DNA of 42,745 nt, from contig CALVDG010000020.1 of the NCBI GenBank assembly GCA_944326255.1, positions 1-42,745 on the forward strand. The letters run 5' to 3'. Positions 8,029 to 15,570 of this stretch are shown here, one piece after another. Both the position numbers and the translations under genes were made by a program. The notes under the pieces were generated by a model. It had not been told where the DNA came from. It did no database searches and was given only the letters and a program-made list of their open reading frames with translations. Each line of letters starts with the position of its first letter. Position 1 is the stretch's first letter. This DNA is from an uncultured Bacteroidales bacterium (GTDB taxonomy: Bacteria > Bacteroidota > Bacteroidia > Bacteroidales > UBA932).

Positions 8029-8069
8029 AAAAGGAGGACTTTTAATGCCCTCAAAAAAGTCCTCCTTTT
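8029..8069. terminator. 15-bp perfect hairpin, likely bidirectional terminator
   Basis: Arms 8029-8043 (AAAAGGAGGACTTTT) and 8055-8069 are perfectly complementary around an 11-base loop. A and T runs flank both sides, so it can terminate in either direction. It separates the tRNA-Asp unit from the integrase promoter. Confidence 0.65.
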
Positions 8070-8126
8070 AGTCCACCTTCAGACTGCTCCAGAATGTCGT
8101 ATTTTGCCTTACCGGCATATACGAAA

Positions 8127-8158
8127 AAATCCTTGAAGTGGTTGGACTTCAAGGATTT
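8127..8158 (-). terminator. Rho-independent terminator of tRNA-Asp
   Basis: A 12-bp perfect stem (8127-8138 with 8147-8158) has an 8-base loop and is followed on the minus strand by six T. It lies 22 bases beyond the 3' end of tRNA-Asp. Confidence 0.85.
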
Positions 8159-8179
8159 GCTTTAATTTGCCAAATGTTT

Positions 8180-8257
8180 TGGCGGTGCGGACGGGGCTCG
8201 AACCCGCGACCTCCGGCGTGACAGGCCGGCATTCTAACCAGGCTGAACTACCGCACC
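8180..8257 (-). tRNA. tRNA-Asp (GTC), CCA encoded
   Basis: On the minus strand a full cloverleaf runs from GGTGCGG (8257) to CCGCACC, with discriminator G and an encoded CCA (8182-8180). The anticodon loop is CTGTCAC, giving anticodon GTC. The T-arm contains GGTTCGAGCC. A consensus promoter lies upstream and a terminator downstream. The gene is intact and is the likely attachment site of the island to its left. Confidence 0.96.
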
Positions 8258-8293
8258 GTTCCTGTTTGTTTCCTTCGTTTCCGAAAGGGACTG

Positions 8294-8324
8294 CAAAGAT
8301 ATAGTGTTTTTACTTATTTGCAAA
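8294..8324 (-). promoter_or_regulatory. consensus promoter of tRNA-Asp
   Basis: On the minus strand TTTG (8324-8321) is followed after 19 bases by TATCTTTG (8301-8294), a full match to the Bacteroides -33/-7 consensus. Transcription would start about 30 bases before the tRNA. Confidence 0.8.
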
Positions 8325-8339
8325 TTTTTTTAAAGAAAT

Positions 8340-8837
8340 TTACAATGCTGCGATCGTTTTTTCATAATCAGGCTCAGTCGTTATTTCCGGTACCAGCTGA
8401 GAATAAACCACTTTACCGTCTTTGCCTATTACTACGACTGCTCTCGCCAGAAGACCCGCCAGCGGGCCGTCCGCCATAGCCACACCGTAATCCTCTCCAA
8501 AAGAATCATTGCGGAAAGCCGAGAGAGGCACTACATTCTCTATTCCCTCAGTCGTACAGAAACGTCCCTGCGCAAAGGGAAGGTCCTTGGATATAGCCAG
8601 CACCACGGTATCAGCCTTTCCGGCCGCCAGCTGATTGAATTTGCGTACCGATGTCGCGCATACCGCTGTATCAAGACTAGGGAAAATATTCAATATCACC
8701 TTCTTTCCCGCCCAGCCACTGAGCGAGGCCTCACTGAGGTCTCCTTTCACCATCGTAAAGTTTCTGGCTATCTGACCTGCCTCCGGAAACATTCCCTTCA
8801 GATTTACGGCATTACCGCCTAATGTTACTGTTGACAT
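8340..8837 (-). CDS. tpx: thiol peroxidase
   Basis: A 165-residue atypical 2-Cys peroxiredoxin of the Tpx family, full length. The peroxidatic Cys is C60 in SLDTAVCATSV, and the resolving Cys is C94 in QGRFCTTEG, the usual ~34-residue spacing. It reduces hydrogen peroxide and alkyl hydroperoxides in the cytoplasm using thioredoxin. It is the last gene of a minus-strand run (hypothetical protein, DUF3822, rsmD, tpx) and starts 8 bases after the rsmD stop, so it can be read from the upstream promoter near 10730. It is followed by the tRNA-Asp promoter region. Confidence 0.96.
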   Translation of the reverse strand: MSTVTLGGNAVNLKGMFPEAGQIARNFTMVKGDLSEASLSGWAGKKVILNIFPSLDTAVCATSVRKFNQLAAGKADTVVLAISKDLPFAQGRFCTTEGIENVVPLSAFRNDSFGEDYGVAMADGPLAGLLARAVVVIGKDGKVVYSQLVPEITTEPDYEKTIAAL

Positions 8838-8845
8838 AATAAAAT

Positions 8846-9391
8846 TTATTTAAAAATTGAAAAATGAACATTACCGTATTTGCGCTCCCTGTCAAAACGC
8901 GGGTGTCCGTCAAATGAGTATGTCCCGGGATGCTCGAGTACCAGCAAGCCGCCTTCCCGGAGCAGGCCGCCGGGAACTTCAGGCGCATTGAAGACTTTGT
9001 CAGGGATAGTGTCCAGCCCGTCAATATCGTATGGAGGATCCGCAAACACAATATCGAAATCCAACTTGCAGATATTCAGGAAATCGAATACATTGTGACG
9101 GACTACATGCATTCCCTTTATATTAAAAGATGCTGCCGTCCTCTTTATAAACGCAGCGTGAAGCGGGTTCATCTCCACTGAATATATCTCCTGCACTCCT
9201 CTGGAGGCAAATTCGTAGGAAATGCTGCCTGTGCCGGAAAAAAGGTCCAGAACACGCATGGTCGAAAGGTCATAGGCATTGTCCAGCATATTGAAGAGTC
9301 CCTCCTTTGCGAAGTCGGTCGTCGGCCTTGCCTTGAATCCGGACGGAGGGAATATCGCCCTTCCTTTCAATGTACCCCCTATTATCCTCAT
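8846..9391 (-). CDS. rsmD: 16S rRNA (guanine(966)-N2)-methyltransferase
   Basis: A 181-residue protein starting MRIIGGTLKGRAI, which is how RsmD proteins begin. The ATG at 9391 is preferred to one 33 bases upstream because it overlaps the DUF3822 stop as ATGA. It shows the AdoMet motif VLDLFSGTGSISYEFASRG and the catalytic (N/D)PPY as FADPPYDIDGLD. It methylates G966 of 16S rRNA on the small subunit. Neighbours are DUF3822 upstream (translationally coupled) and tpx downstream. Nothing is missing. Confidence 0.95.
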   Translation of the reverse strand: MRIIGGTLKGRAIFPPSGFKARPTTDFAKEGLFNMLDNAYDLSTMRVLDLFSGTGSISYEFASRGVQEIYSVEMNPLHAAFIKRTAASFNIKGMHVVRHNVFDFLNICKLDFDIVFADPPYDIDGLDTIPDKVFNAPEVPGGLLREGGLLVLEHPGTYSFDGHPRFDRERKYGNVHFSIFK

Positions 9392-10065
9392 GATATGAAT
9401 GATATTCCTGCAAAATACTTGCACAGCTCGTCCTGCACCTTGTCAGGCACTTTCCCGAATATGTGCAGACGGGTATGTTCAGGATTGAACATGACTTCTT
9501 TCGTCACTGAAAATATGAAGTACTCCGCCGTGGCCATATCTCTCGCCGGGAAACTATTGGCAAAAAGCAGACGGTCCCTCTCCGCCGCAGCAATATGCAG
9601 CATTCCCTCGGTGAAGGAGACCAGAAGACGGTTATTGTCGGCAATGGATGATATACGGTCAATCAGCATATAGGCGGTCGGATAGAACCGGACATTCTTA
9701 TTCAGTGCCGTCAGACCATTGTATATGCTTTCCGGTACAGCGAACACCATCACAGCCTTTCGCGAAGGCATGTCCAGGGTCAGAATCCTGTCATCCGGCT
9801 GGATGTCCCGTACTGCACGCAGATACATCCCGGGACTCTCCTTTGAATAATGAGAAACAGGTACCAGGGTATATTTCCATGTCGTAAAATACACAGAGAC
9901 CACAGAGAACTGCTTTCCAAGCACCTGAGCCAGCTCCTTTACAGACAGATCAACCGGACACGGATGACTCTCCTGTGCGGTCTGAGTCCCGTTCCGGTCA
10001 TATATGGTAAAAGAATAACCACTCAAGTCTAGTTGAATGGTTATCCTGTGCTGTGAGCCGGACAT
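9388..10065 (-). CDS. DUF3822 family protein
   Basis: A 225-residue protein that matches the Bacteroidota-specific DUF3822 family, which is commonly encoded just upstream of rsmD. From memory the fold is ASKHA (actin-like ATPase)-like, but no clear phosphate-binding motif stands out here and no function is established. It has no signal peptide or membrane segment. The stop overlaps the rsmD start by 4 bases, so the two are coupled, and the start lies 5 bases after the upstream hypothetical gene's stop. A role connected with rRNA modification is only a guess from gene order. Confidence 0.8.
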   Translation of the reverse strand: MSGSQHRITIQLDLSGYSFTIYDRNGTQTAQESHPCPVDLSVKELAQVLGKQFSVVSVYFTTWKYTLVPVSHYSKESPGMYLRAVRDIQPDDRILTLDMPSRKAVMVFAVPESIYNGLTALNKNVRFYPTAYMLIDRISSIADNNRLLVSFTEGMLHIAAAERDRLLFANSFPARDMATAEYFIFSVTKEVMFNPEHTRLHIFGKVPDKVQDELCKYFAGISFIS

Positions 10066-10070
10066 CTGAA

Positions 10071-10685
10071 CTACTCCCAGTTACCGGCGTTGTTGTTGGG
10101 ATTGTTGATATCTCCGACTTTCAGACCGGGATACTGTCCCATATCCTCTTTTTCCGCTTTAAGATTGACAACCAACTGTCTGTCCAGACCTCTAAGCAGA
10201 TCATCATAAGACATAGTAGCCTCAAACAGGGGAATCTCAATACCGGAAACCTTTCTGATTACGGACTCCATATGTATACGCTTACCGCCGGAGAAAGGAA
10301 TAAAGCTGATGGAATCAATCATCGCGCCCTTGCCCTTGAGCAGCGTATCTCTTACCATAATCTCGATACTGTCGCGGCTTACTCTTCCCTCAGCGACTGC
10401 GACAGAGTCATCCATGGAACCGATCTGTCTGACGATGGTGATCTTGCCGTTCTTATAGAAGTCTATCAGAGAGTCAGTAGTTGAAAGGAATCTACGGTTG
10501 GACTCCTTGTAAACCTCCTGCAACGTTCTGATACTCATCAGCCTGTCAATAGCGACAGCTTCTCTTCTATCTACCTCTTTCTGGAATCTGACAGGCTGCA
10601 TCACGCTGTCATACACAAGATATACCAAAAGAATAATCAACAGAGGAAAGACTACATAAGTCAAAACCTTAAAGAGTGTTTTCAT
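10071..10685 (-). CDS. conserved hypothetical single-pass membrane protein
   Basis: A 204-residue protein. Residues 5-27 (FKVLTYVVFPLLIILLVYLV) form one membrane helix with a short cytoplasmic N-terminus. A helical linker (30-75) follows, then a beta-rich periplasmic region ending in a low-complexity NNPNNN tail. No family was recognised with confidence. It is the first gene of the four-gene operon leading to rsmD and tpx, with a -7 box (TACTTTTG on the minus strand) about 45 bases upstream. Position next to DUF3822 and rsmD is probably conserved in related genomes. Confidence 0.75.
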   Translation of the reverse strand: MKTLFKVLTYVVFPLLIILLVYLVYDSVMQPVRFQKEVDRREAVAIDRLMSIRTLQEVYKESNRRFLSTTDSLIDFYKNGKITIVRQIGSMDDSVAVAEGRVSRDSIEIMVRDTLLKGKGAMIDSISFIPFSGGKRIHMESVIRKVSGIEIPLFEATMSYDDLLRGLDRQLVVNLKAEKEDMGQYPGLKVGDINNPNNNAGNWE

Positions 10686-10729
10686 TGTAAGTATAAAAAT
10701 TTAATTCGTTTTACTATTCAATATGCCGA

Positions 10730-10776
10730 CAAAAGTAAAAATAATAATTAGGACTTGCAATATATTTTTAATTTTG
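10730..10776. promoter_or_regulatory. divergent promoters between the rsmD operon and nrnA
   Basis: The minus strand has TACTTTTG at 10737-10730 for the leftward operon. The plus strand has TAATTTTG at 10769-10776, 20 bases before the nrnA ATG at 10797. Both match TAnnTTTG exactly. Confidence 0.65.
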
Positions 10777-10796
10777 CAACCATAAAATTTATCCGT

Positions 10797-11822
10797 ATGA
10801 CTGTAGAAGAACTGGCCCTGGGTTTTGAAAAACTGCTGGACGGGAAAAAGAAAGTGACCATTATCAGCCACTTCAATCCTGACGGGGACGCTGTCGGCTC
10901 ATCTGTCGGTCTGAACTGGTTTCTTTTGGAGAGGGGACACAGTTCACGCATCGTGCTGCCCTCCGCCGCACCGCCATTTCTGGATTTTCTGGATCCGGAG
11001 CATACCATTATATATTATTCCGAAGACAAGAAAAGGGCAAAGGATGCCGTCAATGACTGCGATATTATCGTATGCCTGGACTTCAACAAGCCGGAAAGGA
11101 CCGAATGGATGTCTGATCTTCTGATATCCGCCAAAGCTGACAAAGTCATGATAGACCATCATCCCAACGCTGTCCGCGAAGGATTCAATATAGTAATATC
11201 CGATGAAGATGCATCCTCTACATGCGAGCTGCTCTTCAGAGTCCTCATGGCCTTCAGGCACACTGGTGGCAGGGCTTCCAGCCTGAGTATCAAGAGCCTC
11301 TCCGCCATCACGGCCGGCATTCTGACCGACACCAACAACTTCAACAACTCCGTCACTCCATATACGTTCAACGTCGCAGCCGAGATGCTGAAAGCCGGTG
11401 TTGATTTCGACTTCCTCAACAATATGCTGTTCAAGAGATTCTCGGAATCCAGGATGAGGCTGATGGGACATCTGCTGAAAGAGTCCATGGAACTGGACAC
11501 CGGGACTCAGGCTTCATGTATGGTGCTCACTATGGAGGATAAAAAGAATTATGGGATTCAGGACGGGGATTCAGAAGGATTCGTCAACCTTCCGCTTATG
11601 ATAGGAGACATCGAAATATCAGCGTTCTTCAATGAGACAGAAGACTTTATCAAAGTGTCTCTCAGATCGAAAGGACGCATATCCGTCAACGCTCTCGCCA
11701 AGGCATACTTCAACGGCGGAGGGCATGAGCGGGCCGCAGGCGGAAGACTGTATATCCCGATAGCTCAAGTCCGGGACTATTTCCGGCAGTCCTTGGAACA
11801 ATTCTTGCTGAACAACCGATGA
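10797..11822 (+). CDS. nrnA: NrnA-like DHH/DHHA1 phosphoesterase (oligoribonuclease / pAp phosphatase)
   Basis: A 341-residue DHH-family protein. The first metal motif is SHFNPDGDAVGSS near residues 24-36, followed by CLDFNKPERTEW, the DHH triad itself in MIDHHPN and the DHHA1 signature GGGHERAAGG near the end. The family degrades nano-RNA to mononucleotides and dephosphorylates 3'-phosphoadenosine 5'-phosphate. The start at 10797 is chosen because a perfect -7 promoter box lies between it and an in-frame ATG at 10755. The stop overlaps the next gene by 4 bases (ATGA), beginning a coupled operon of lipoproteins. Confidence 0.92.
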   Translation: MTVEELALGFEKLLDGKKKVTIISHFNPDGDAVGSSVGLNWFLLERGHSSRIVLPSAAPPFLDFLDPEHTIIYYSEDKKRAKDAVNDCDIIVCLDFNKPERTEWMSDLLISAKADKVMIDHHPNAVREGFNIVISDEDASSTCELLFRVLMAFRHTGGRASSLSIKSLSAITAGILTDTNNFNNSVTPYTFNVAAEMLKAGVDFDFLNNMLFKRFSESRMRLMGHLLKESMELDTGTQASCMVLTMEDKKNYGIQDGDSEGFVNLPLMIGDIEISAFFNETEDFIKVSLRSKGRISVNALAKAYFNGGGHERAAGGRLYIPIAQVRDYFRQSLEQFLLNNR

Positions 11823-12370
11823 CCATGCGAACAATAAGACATATAATGATAGCCGTCACGGCAGCCGCCGGTCTGATCTCATGCGCGAATGAGGACAAAA
11901 AGCTCACCATAGCTGACCAGGAGGCGGCTATAGACTCGTACATCACTCAGAATTATGCGAACAACACAGTGGTCCGCAGAAACGGCTCCAACCGCGTAAT
12001 TCTGGACTCGACATCCGTAAATATACCGGACTCCCTGATGTACGGTGACTCTCTCTACTTTTACTATGCCGGATATATTTTCACAAATTCTCCGTCTAGA
12101 CTGTTCAGCACGAACAATTATACTGTAGCCGAAGAATCCGGGTTTGTAACATCCGATCCGGACTACTCAGTACGGAAAATACTATATACTGAAGGCTGTC
12201 TGGTCAATGGATTAGAGAACGGAATGTATGGAGTAAAAGACGGCGGGCACTATTTGATTCTGTTTTCCGCCCAATACGGATTCTACGATTCCTACGTATA
12301 CAATATTCCGAAGCTGTCCGCCCTTGCATATGAGATCTGGGTAGACAGAGTTATCAAAAAAGAAGAATGA
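11819..12370 (+). CDS. lipoprotein, FKBP-like peptidyl-prolyl isomerase fold
   Basis: A 183-residue secreted lipoprotein: hydrophobic signal and lipobox ending in C22 (GLISCANED), followed by acidic residues that suit surface export in Bacteroidota. The C-terminal half (GLENGMYGVKDGGHYLIL, FSAQYGFYDS, LAYEIWV) follows the pattern of FKBP-type isomerases, but the domain is short and divergent, so activity is doubtful. The start overlaps the nrnA stop (ATGA), and the stop overlaps the next lipoprotein in the same way. It is similar in arrangement to the second lipoprotein and probably arose by duplication. Confidence 0.78.
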   Translation: MTMRTIRHIMIAVTAAAGLISCANEDKKLTIADQEAAIDSYITQNYANNTVVRRNGSNRVILDSTSVNIPDSLMYGDSLYFYYAGYIFTNSPSRLFSTNNYTVAEESGFVTSDPDYSVRKILYTEGCLVNGLENGMYGVKDGGHYLILFSAQYGFYDSYVYNIPKLSALAYEIWVDRVIKKEE

Positions 12371-13338
12371 CAATGAACGCACTTAATAAAATATTACTGG
12401 CATCCGCCACGGCATTTCTGGCATTTTCCTGCGCTGAAGAGAAGGACGAATCTTCAGAATCCGTTCAGAACCGTATCCTGCAGGCATATATAGAGACACA
12501 CTATCCGGGCACCAGACCAACAGCATCAGGTCTCTACATAGTAGACTCTATTCCAGGCACAGGACGCACTCTTACTGAGGAATCCTACGCGCTTGTAGAC
12601 TATACCATAACCTATCTTGACAGTACTTATATAGATTATACCGAGGAGAGTATCGCAAGGCAACTCGGAGAGTATACTCCTTCAGGTTACTATCACCCGC
12701 GTATTCTGGATGTATCAGAGAGCAACGCCGGCATAAAGGAAATTCTTACAGGCATGAAAGAGGGCGGGATGGTAAAGGCTGTTATCCCAGCTACTCTTCT
12801 CAGCGGCGAAAGCGGCAGTGAGCTTGTTCACAGTGACGGATCTTCCAGAATTTACAAGTTCTGGCTTAGAGAAGTCATTGATGATGCCTATTCCTATCAA
12901 ATAGAGCAGCTGGAGGAGTTTTCTGCCAGAAGCTACAATCTGGACTCTACAGAATACGGGTTCTATTTCACAAAAACCAGATTCGCCCTTGACTCCATAG
13001 AAAGCGGAGATGAAGCCGACATCCGATACATCGGAAAATATCTAGACGGAACGGTTTTTGACACCAATATAGAGGATTCCGCAAAAAAATATGATATCTA
13101 TTCTTCATCAAATACGTATGAGGCACTGACATTCAAATACAAGGAAAACGAGGATGAGACGCTGGAAGACAACTCTTTCGTACAAGGTTTCACTAAAGCA
13201 CTGTGGCGCATGGGATATGGAGACCGTGCCGTGACTTTCTTCTACTCCAGTCTAGGCTACGGAGATGACGGCAATGACAATATTCCTGGTTTTGTTCCGC
13301 TTTTCTTTGAATTATGGGTAGAGGAAGAGGAAGATTAA
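12367..13338 (+). CDS. lipoprotein with two FKBP-like domains
   Basis: A 323-residue lipoprotein with lipobox C22 (FLAFSCAEE) and a Glu/Asp/Ser-rich tether. Two FKBP-like regions follow: roughly residues 45-170 (ALVDYTITYLDSTYID, GIKEILTGMKEGGMVKAVIP) and 185-320 (EADIRYIGKYLDGTVFDTN, VQGFTKALWRMGYGDRAVTF, GFVPLFFELWV). The second fits the canonical FKBP layout better. It probably assists folding of envelope proteins. It is coupled to the upstream lipoprotein by an ATGA overlap and lies 6 bases before the SDR gene. The C-terminus is acidic (EEEED). Confidence 0.82.
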   Translation: MTMNALNKILLASATAFLAFSCAEEKDESSESVQNRILQAYIETHYPGTRPTASGLYIVDSIPGTGRTLTEESYALVDYTITYLDSTYIDYTEESIARQLGEYTPSGYYHPRILDVSESNAGIKEILTGMKEGGMVKAVIPATLLSGESGSELVHSDGSSRIYKFWLREVIDDAYSYQIEQLEEFSARSYNLDSTEYGFYFTKTRFALDSIESGDEADIRYIGKYLDGTVFDTNIEDSAKKYDIYSSSNTYEALTFKYKENEDETLEDNSFVQGFTKALWRMGYGDRAVTFFYSSLGYGDDGNDNIPGFVPLFFELWVEEEED

Positions 13339-13344
13339 CAGATT

Positions 13345-14805
13345 ATGACCAAAAAGAGAGTCTTTATCACCGGAGCCACCGGCAATATGGGCGGTGCGGC
13401 TCTCAAAGAGCTGCTCGGACGCAGGGACAGATTCGACATAGTGCTGCTGGCACGTCCCGGTAAGAAAAATATCAAGAAACTGAAATACCTCAAGGACGAG
13501 CCCGGAGTCGATATCATCTGGGGTGACCTGACCGACTATGACAGCGTACTCAATGGCGTTATCGGAGCTGACTACGTACTGCATATCGGAGGAATGGTTT
13601 CCCCTGCCGCAGATATGTATCCGGAGCGCACACTGAAAGTCAATGTTCAGGGTGCACGCAACGTTGTCAATGCCGTCAAGGCCCAGCCCAACCGGGATGA
13701 CATCGGAGTCGTGTACATCGGCTCCGTGGCTCAGGTCGGCAACCATCTGCCTCCAAGACACTGGGGACGGACAGGAGACCCGATATACACCAGCATATTC
13801 GACTGGTACTCAGTGTCAAAATGCCTTGCAGAACTGATATTCACTGAGTCCGGCTTGAAAAAATGGGTATCCATACGTCAGACCGGCATGCTCTACCCTG
13901 CCCTGCTCATGAAGGCCAACGACCCAATAGCCTGCCATGTACCTCTTAAGGGCGTGCTGGAATGGAGCACGCTGGAGGACTCCGGACGGGTATGCGCCAA
14001 TGTCTGCGAGGACTGGGTGCCGGACAGTTTCTGGAGAGGCTTCTACAATCTCAGCAGCGGTCCTTCGTTCAGGCTGACCAACTACGAATTCGAAAGTATG
14101 CTGCTCAAGGGCATGGGCTGCCCTCCCGTAGAAAAGGTATTCGGCGCCGATTGGTTCGCGACCAAGAATTTCCACGGAGAATGGTATCTGGACTCGGACA
14201 GACTGGAGGAGATACTTCACTTCCGCGAGGGTATAACAGCGGAAGAATATTTCAAGCGGATGAAACGTCAACTTCCGTGGTTTTTCTCCCTTGCCCCGCT
14301 CGCTCCAGCCTTCGCTATCAAGGCATTCATGAAGCACGTCGCCGTATCCAACCCTCTCGGCACGCTTTATTGGCTGAAGCACGGAGACACTGAGCGTATC
14401 AAGGCACATTTCGGTTCCCTGGAGGAATGGAAAGCCATACCGGACTGGAAAGACATGGACCTGAGCCGCCCGTCAGACAATCCGGACGATGCGGTAGTCC
14501 TCAACCACGGCTACGACGAGACCAAGCCCGTCTCAGAACTGGGTATAGATGACATGAAAGCCGCAGCCCGCTTCCGTGGCGGAGAATGCCTTTCGGACAG
14601 CATGACAAAAGGAGACCTGTTCACCCCGCTAAGGTGGAAATGTCAGTTCGGCCACGAGTTTGAAATGACTCCCAACGCCGTCCTCAAAGGCGGACACTGG
14701 TGCCAGGACTGCCTGCCCAGATACGACAAGGACAATTCCAATCCCTGGAACTTCGAGGCCATCGCCGCCGGCAATCCCTTCTTCGCCCAGGTCTACGACC
14801 ATTAG
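13345..14805 (+). CDS. extended SDR (NAD-dependent epimerase-like) with C-terminal zinc ribbon
   Basis: A 486-residue protein. The N-terminal ~330 residues are an extended short-chain dehydrogenase: nucleotide motif FITGATGNMGG (GxxGxxG), WGDLTDY, YIGSVAQVG and the catalytic YSVSK (YxxxK). The last ~55 residues carry C433-x3-H437-x15-C453-x2-C456 within WKCQFGHEFEMTPNAVLKGG..WCQDC, a zinc-ribbon-like motif similar to DUF4379-type modules, which is unusual on an SDR. The substrate is unknown; a nucleotide-sugar or lipid-linked sugar is one option. It is the last gene of the nrnA-lipoprotein operon and is followed by a large hairpin. Confidence 0.85.
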   Translation: MTKKRVFITGATGNMGGAALKELLGRRDRFDIVLLARPGKKNIKKLKYLKDEPGVDIIWGDLTDYDSVLNGVIGADYVLHIGGMVSPAADMYPERTLKVNVQGARNVVNAVKAQPNRDDIGVVYIGSVAQVGNHLPPRHWGRTGDPIYTSIFDWYSVSKCLAELIFTESGLKKWVSIRQTGMLYPALLMKANDPIACHVPLKGVLEWSTLEDSGRVCANVCEDWVPDSFWRGFYNLSSGPSFRLTNYEFESMLLKGMGCPPVEKVFGADWFATKNFHGEWYLDSDRLEEILHFREGITAEEYFKRMKRQLPWFFSLAPLAPAFAIKAFMKHVAVSNPLGTLYWLKHGDTERIKAHFGSLEEWKAIPDWKDMDLSRPSDNPDDAVVLNHGYDETKPVSELGIDDMKAAARFRGGECLSDSMTKGDLFTPLRWKCQFGHEFEMTPNAVLKGGHWCQDCLPRYDKDNSNPWNFEAIAAGNPFFAQVYDH

Positions 14806-14818
14806 CCAGCCCCATTAA

Positions 14819-14912
14819 TTGCAATAATATAGTACTTCCGGAAACTTTGGCTCCCGAAAAGGGAGGGGACCCGCTTGCGGGGAGGATTTCCGGAAGTACT
14901 ATATTATTGCAA
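14819..14912. repeat. 26-bp perfect inverted repeat with two inner hairpins
   Basis: Arms 14819-14844 and 14887-14912 pair without mismatch. The 42-base loop contains two further stems, CTCCC/GGGAG and CCCGC/GCGGG, so the whole folds into a cruciform-like shape. It sits between two convergent genes (SDR and the cytidylate-kinase-like gene), where a bidirectional terminator would be expected, but it is longer than a normal terminator and lacks a clear T run. A small palindromic mobile element (MITE) is the alternative. Confidence 0.75.
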
Positions 14913-14928
14913 CAGCAAAACGAAAGAA

Positions 14929-15570
14929 TTAATCCTTCAGCAGCTTGTCACGGACGATGGAGACTATCAGGTCGGCCGTCTCCTCCTCGCCGAAGAGAGA
15001 TGTGCTCAGACACAGCTGATACGAAGCCGCATCACCCCATTTCTTGAAAGTATAGTAGTTGTAGTACTCCGCCCTCTTGCGGTCGCACTCCTTAATCTGT
15101 GAGGCAGCCTCGTCGGCAGAGATGGAAAGCAGCTTGGAAAGCCGCTCTATACGGTCATCCAGGTCCGCGGTAATAAAGACCGTAAGCAGCCTGGGATGAT
15201 CCCTGAGTATATAATCGGCGCAGCGGCCTACGAACACCCCCGGGCCCTTCTCGGCCAGCATCTCCACAGTCCGGCTCTGAATCTGGAACAAATTGTTGTT
15301 CCCGAGATAATAGTCCGTATTGAGAACACCGGTGGAATAAAAGGGAATATTAAGCCCGGCAAGACCGCCTACGATGGGAAACGACGGCTTCTCGTCCACC
15401 TTCTCGAAATATTCCGGTGCCAGCCCGCTGTCCTTGGCTGCCTGAGTGATGATCTCCTTGTCATAGAAAGCGATATCCATCTTCCGGGCTATTGCCAGAG
15501 CGACGTTACGGCCACCGCTTCCGAGCTGACGGCCCACACTGACTGCAAAGTTATGACTGTAGCTGTTCAT
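14929..15570 (-). CDS. cytidylate kinase-like family protein
   Basis: A 213-residue P-loop kinase of the Cytidylate_kin2 type. The N-terminal nucleotide loop is SVGRQLGSGGRNVA (residues 11-24), followed by FYDKEIITQAAKDSG, the GPGVFVGRCADYILRDHP segment and a lid-like IKECDRKRAEYYN. Members of this family are distinct from housekeeping Cmk; their substrate is not firmly known. The start overlaps the end of the MATE transporter gene by 20 bases, so they form one unit. It could be a nucleoside monophosphate kinase or a regulatory kinase; I cannot decide. Confidence 0.85.
   Translation of the reverse strand: MNSYSHNFAVSVGRQLGSGGRNVALAIARKMDIAFYDKEIITQAAKDSGLAPEYFEKVDEKPSFPIVGGLAGLNIPFYSTGVLNTDYYLGNNNLFQIQSRTVEMLAEKGPGVFVGRCADYILRDHPRLLTVFITADLDDRIERLSKLLSISADEAASQIKECDRKRAEYYNYYTFKKWGDAASYQLCLSTSLFGEEETADLIVSIVRDKLLKD

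Noticed and set aside
8029..8069. integron attC site
   Set aside because: The 15-bp hairpin lacks the bulged, extra-helical arrangement and core sites of attC and is flanked by A/T tracts, as expected of a terminator.
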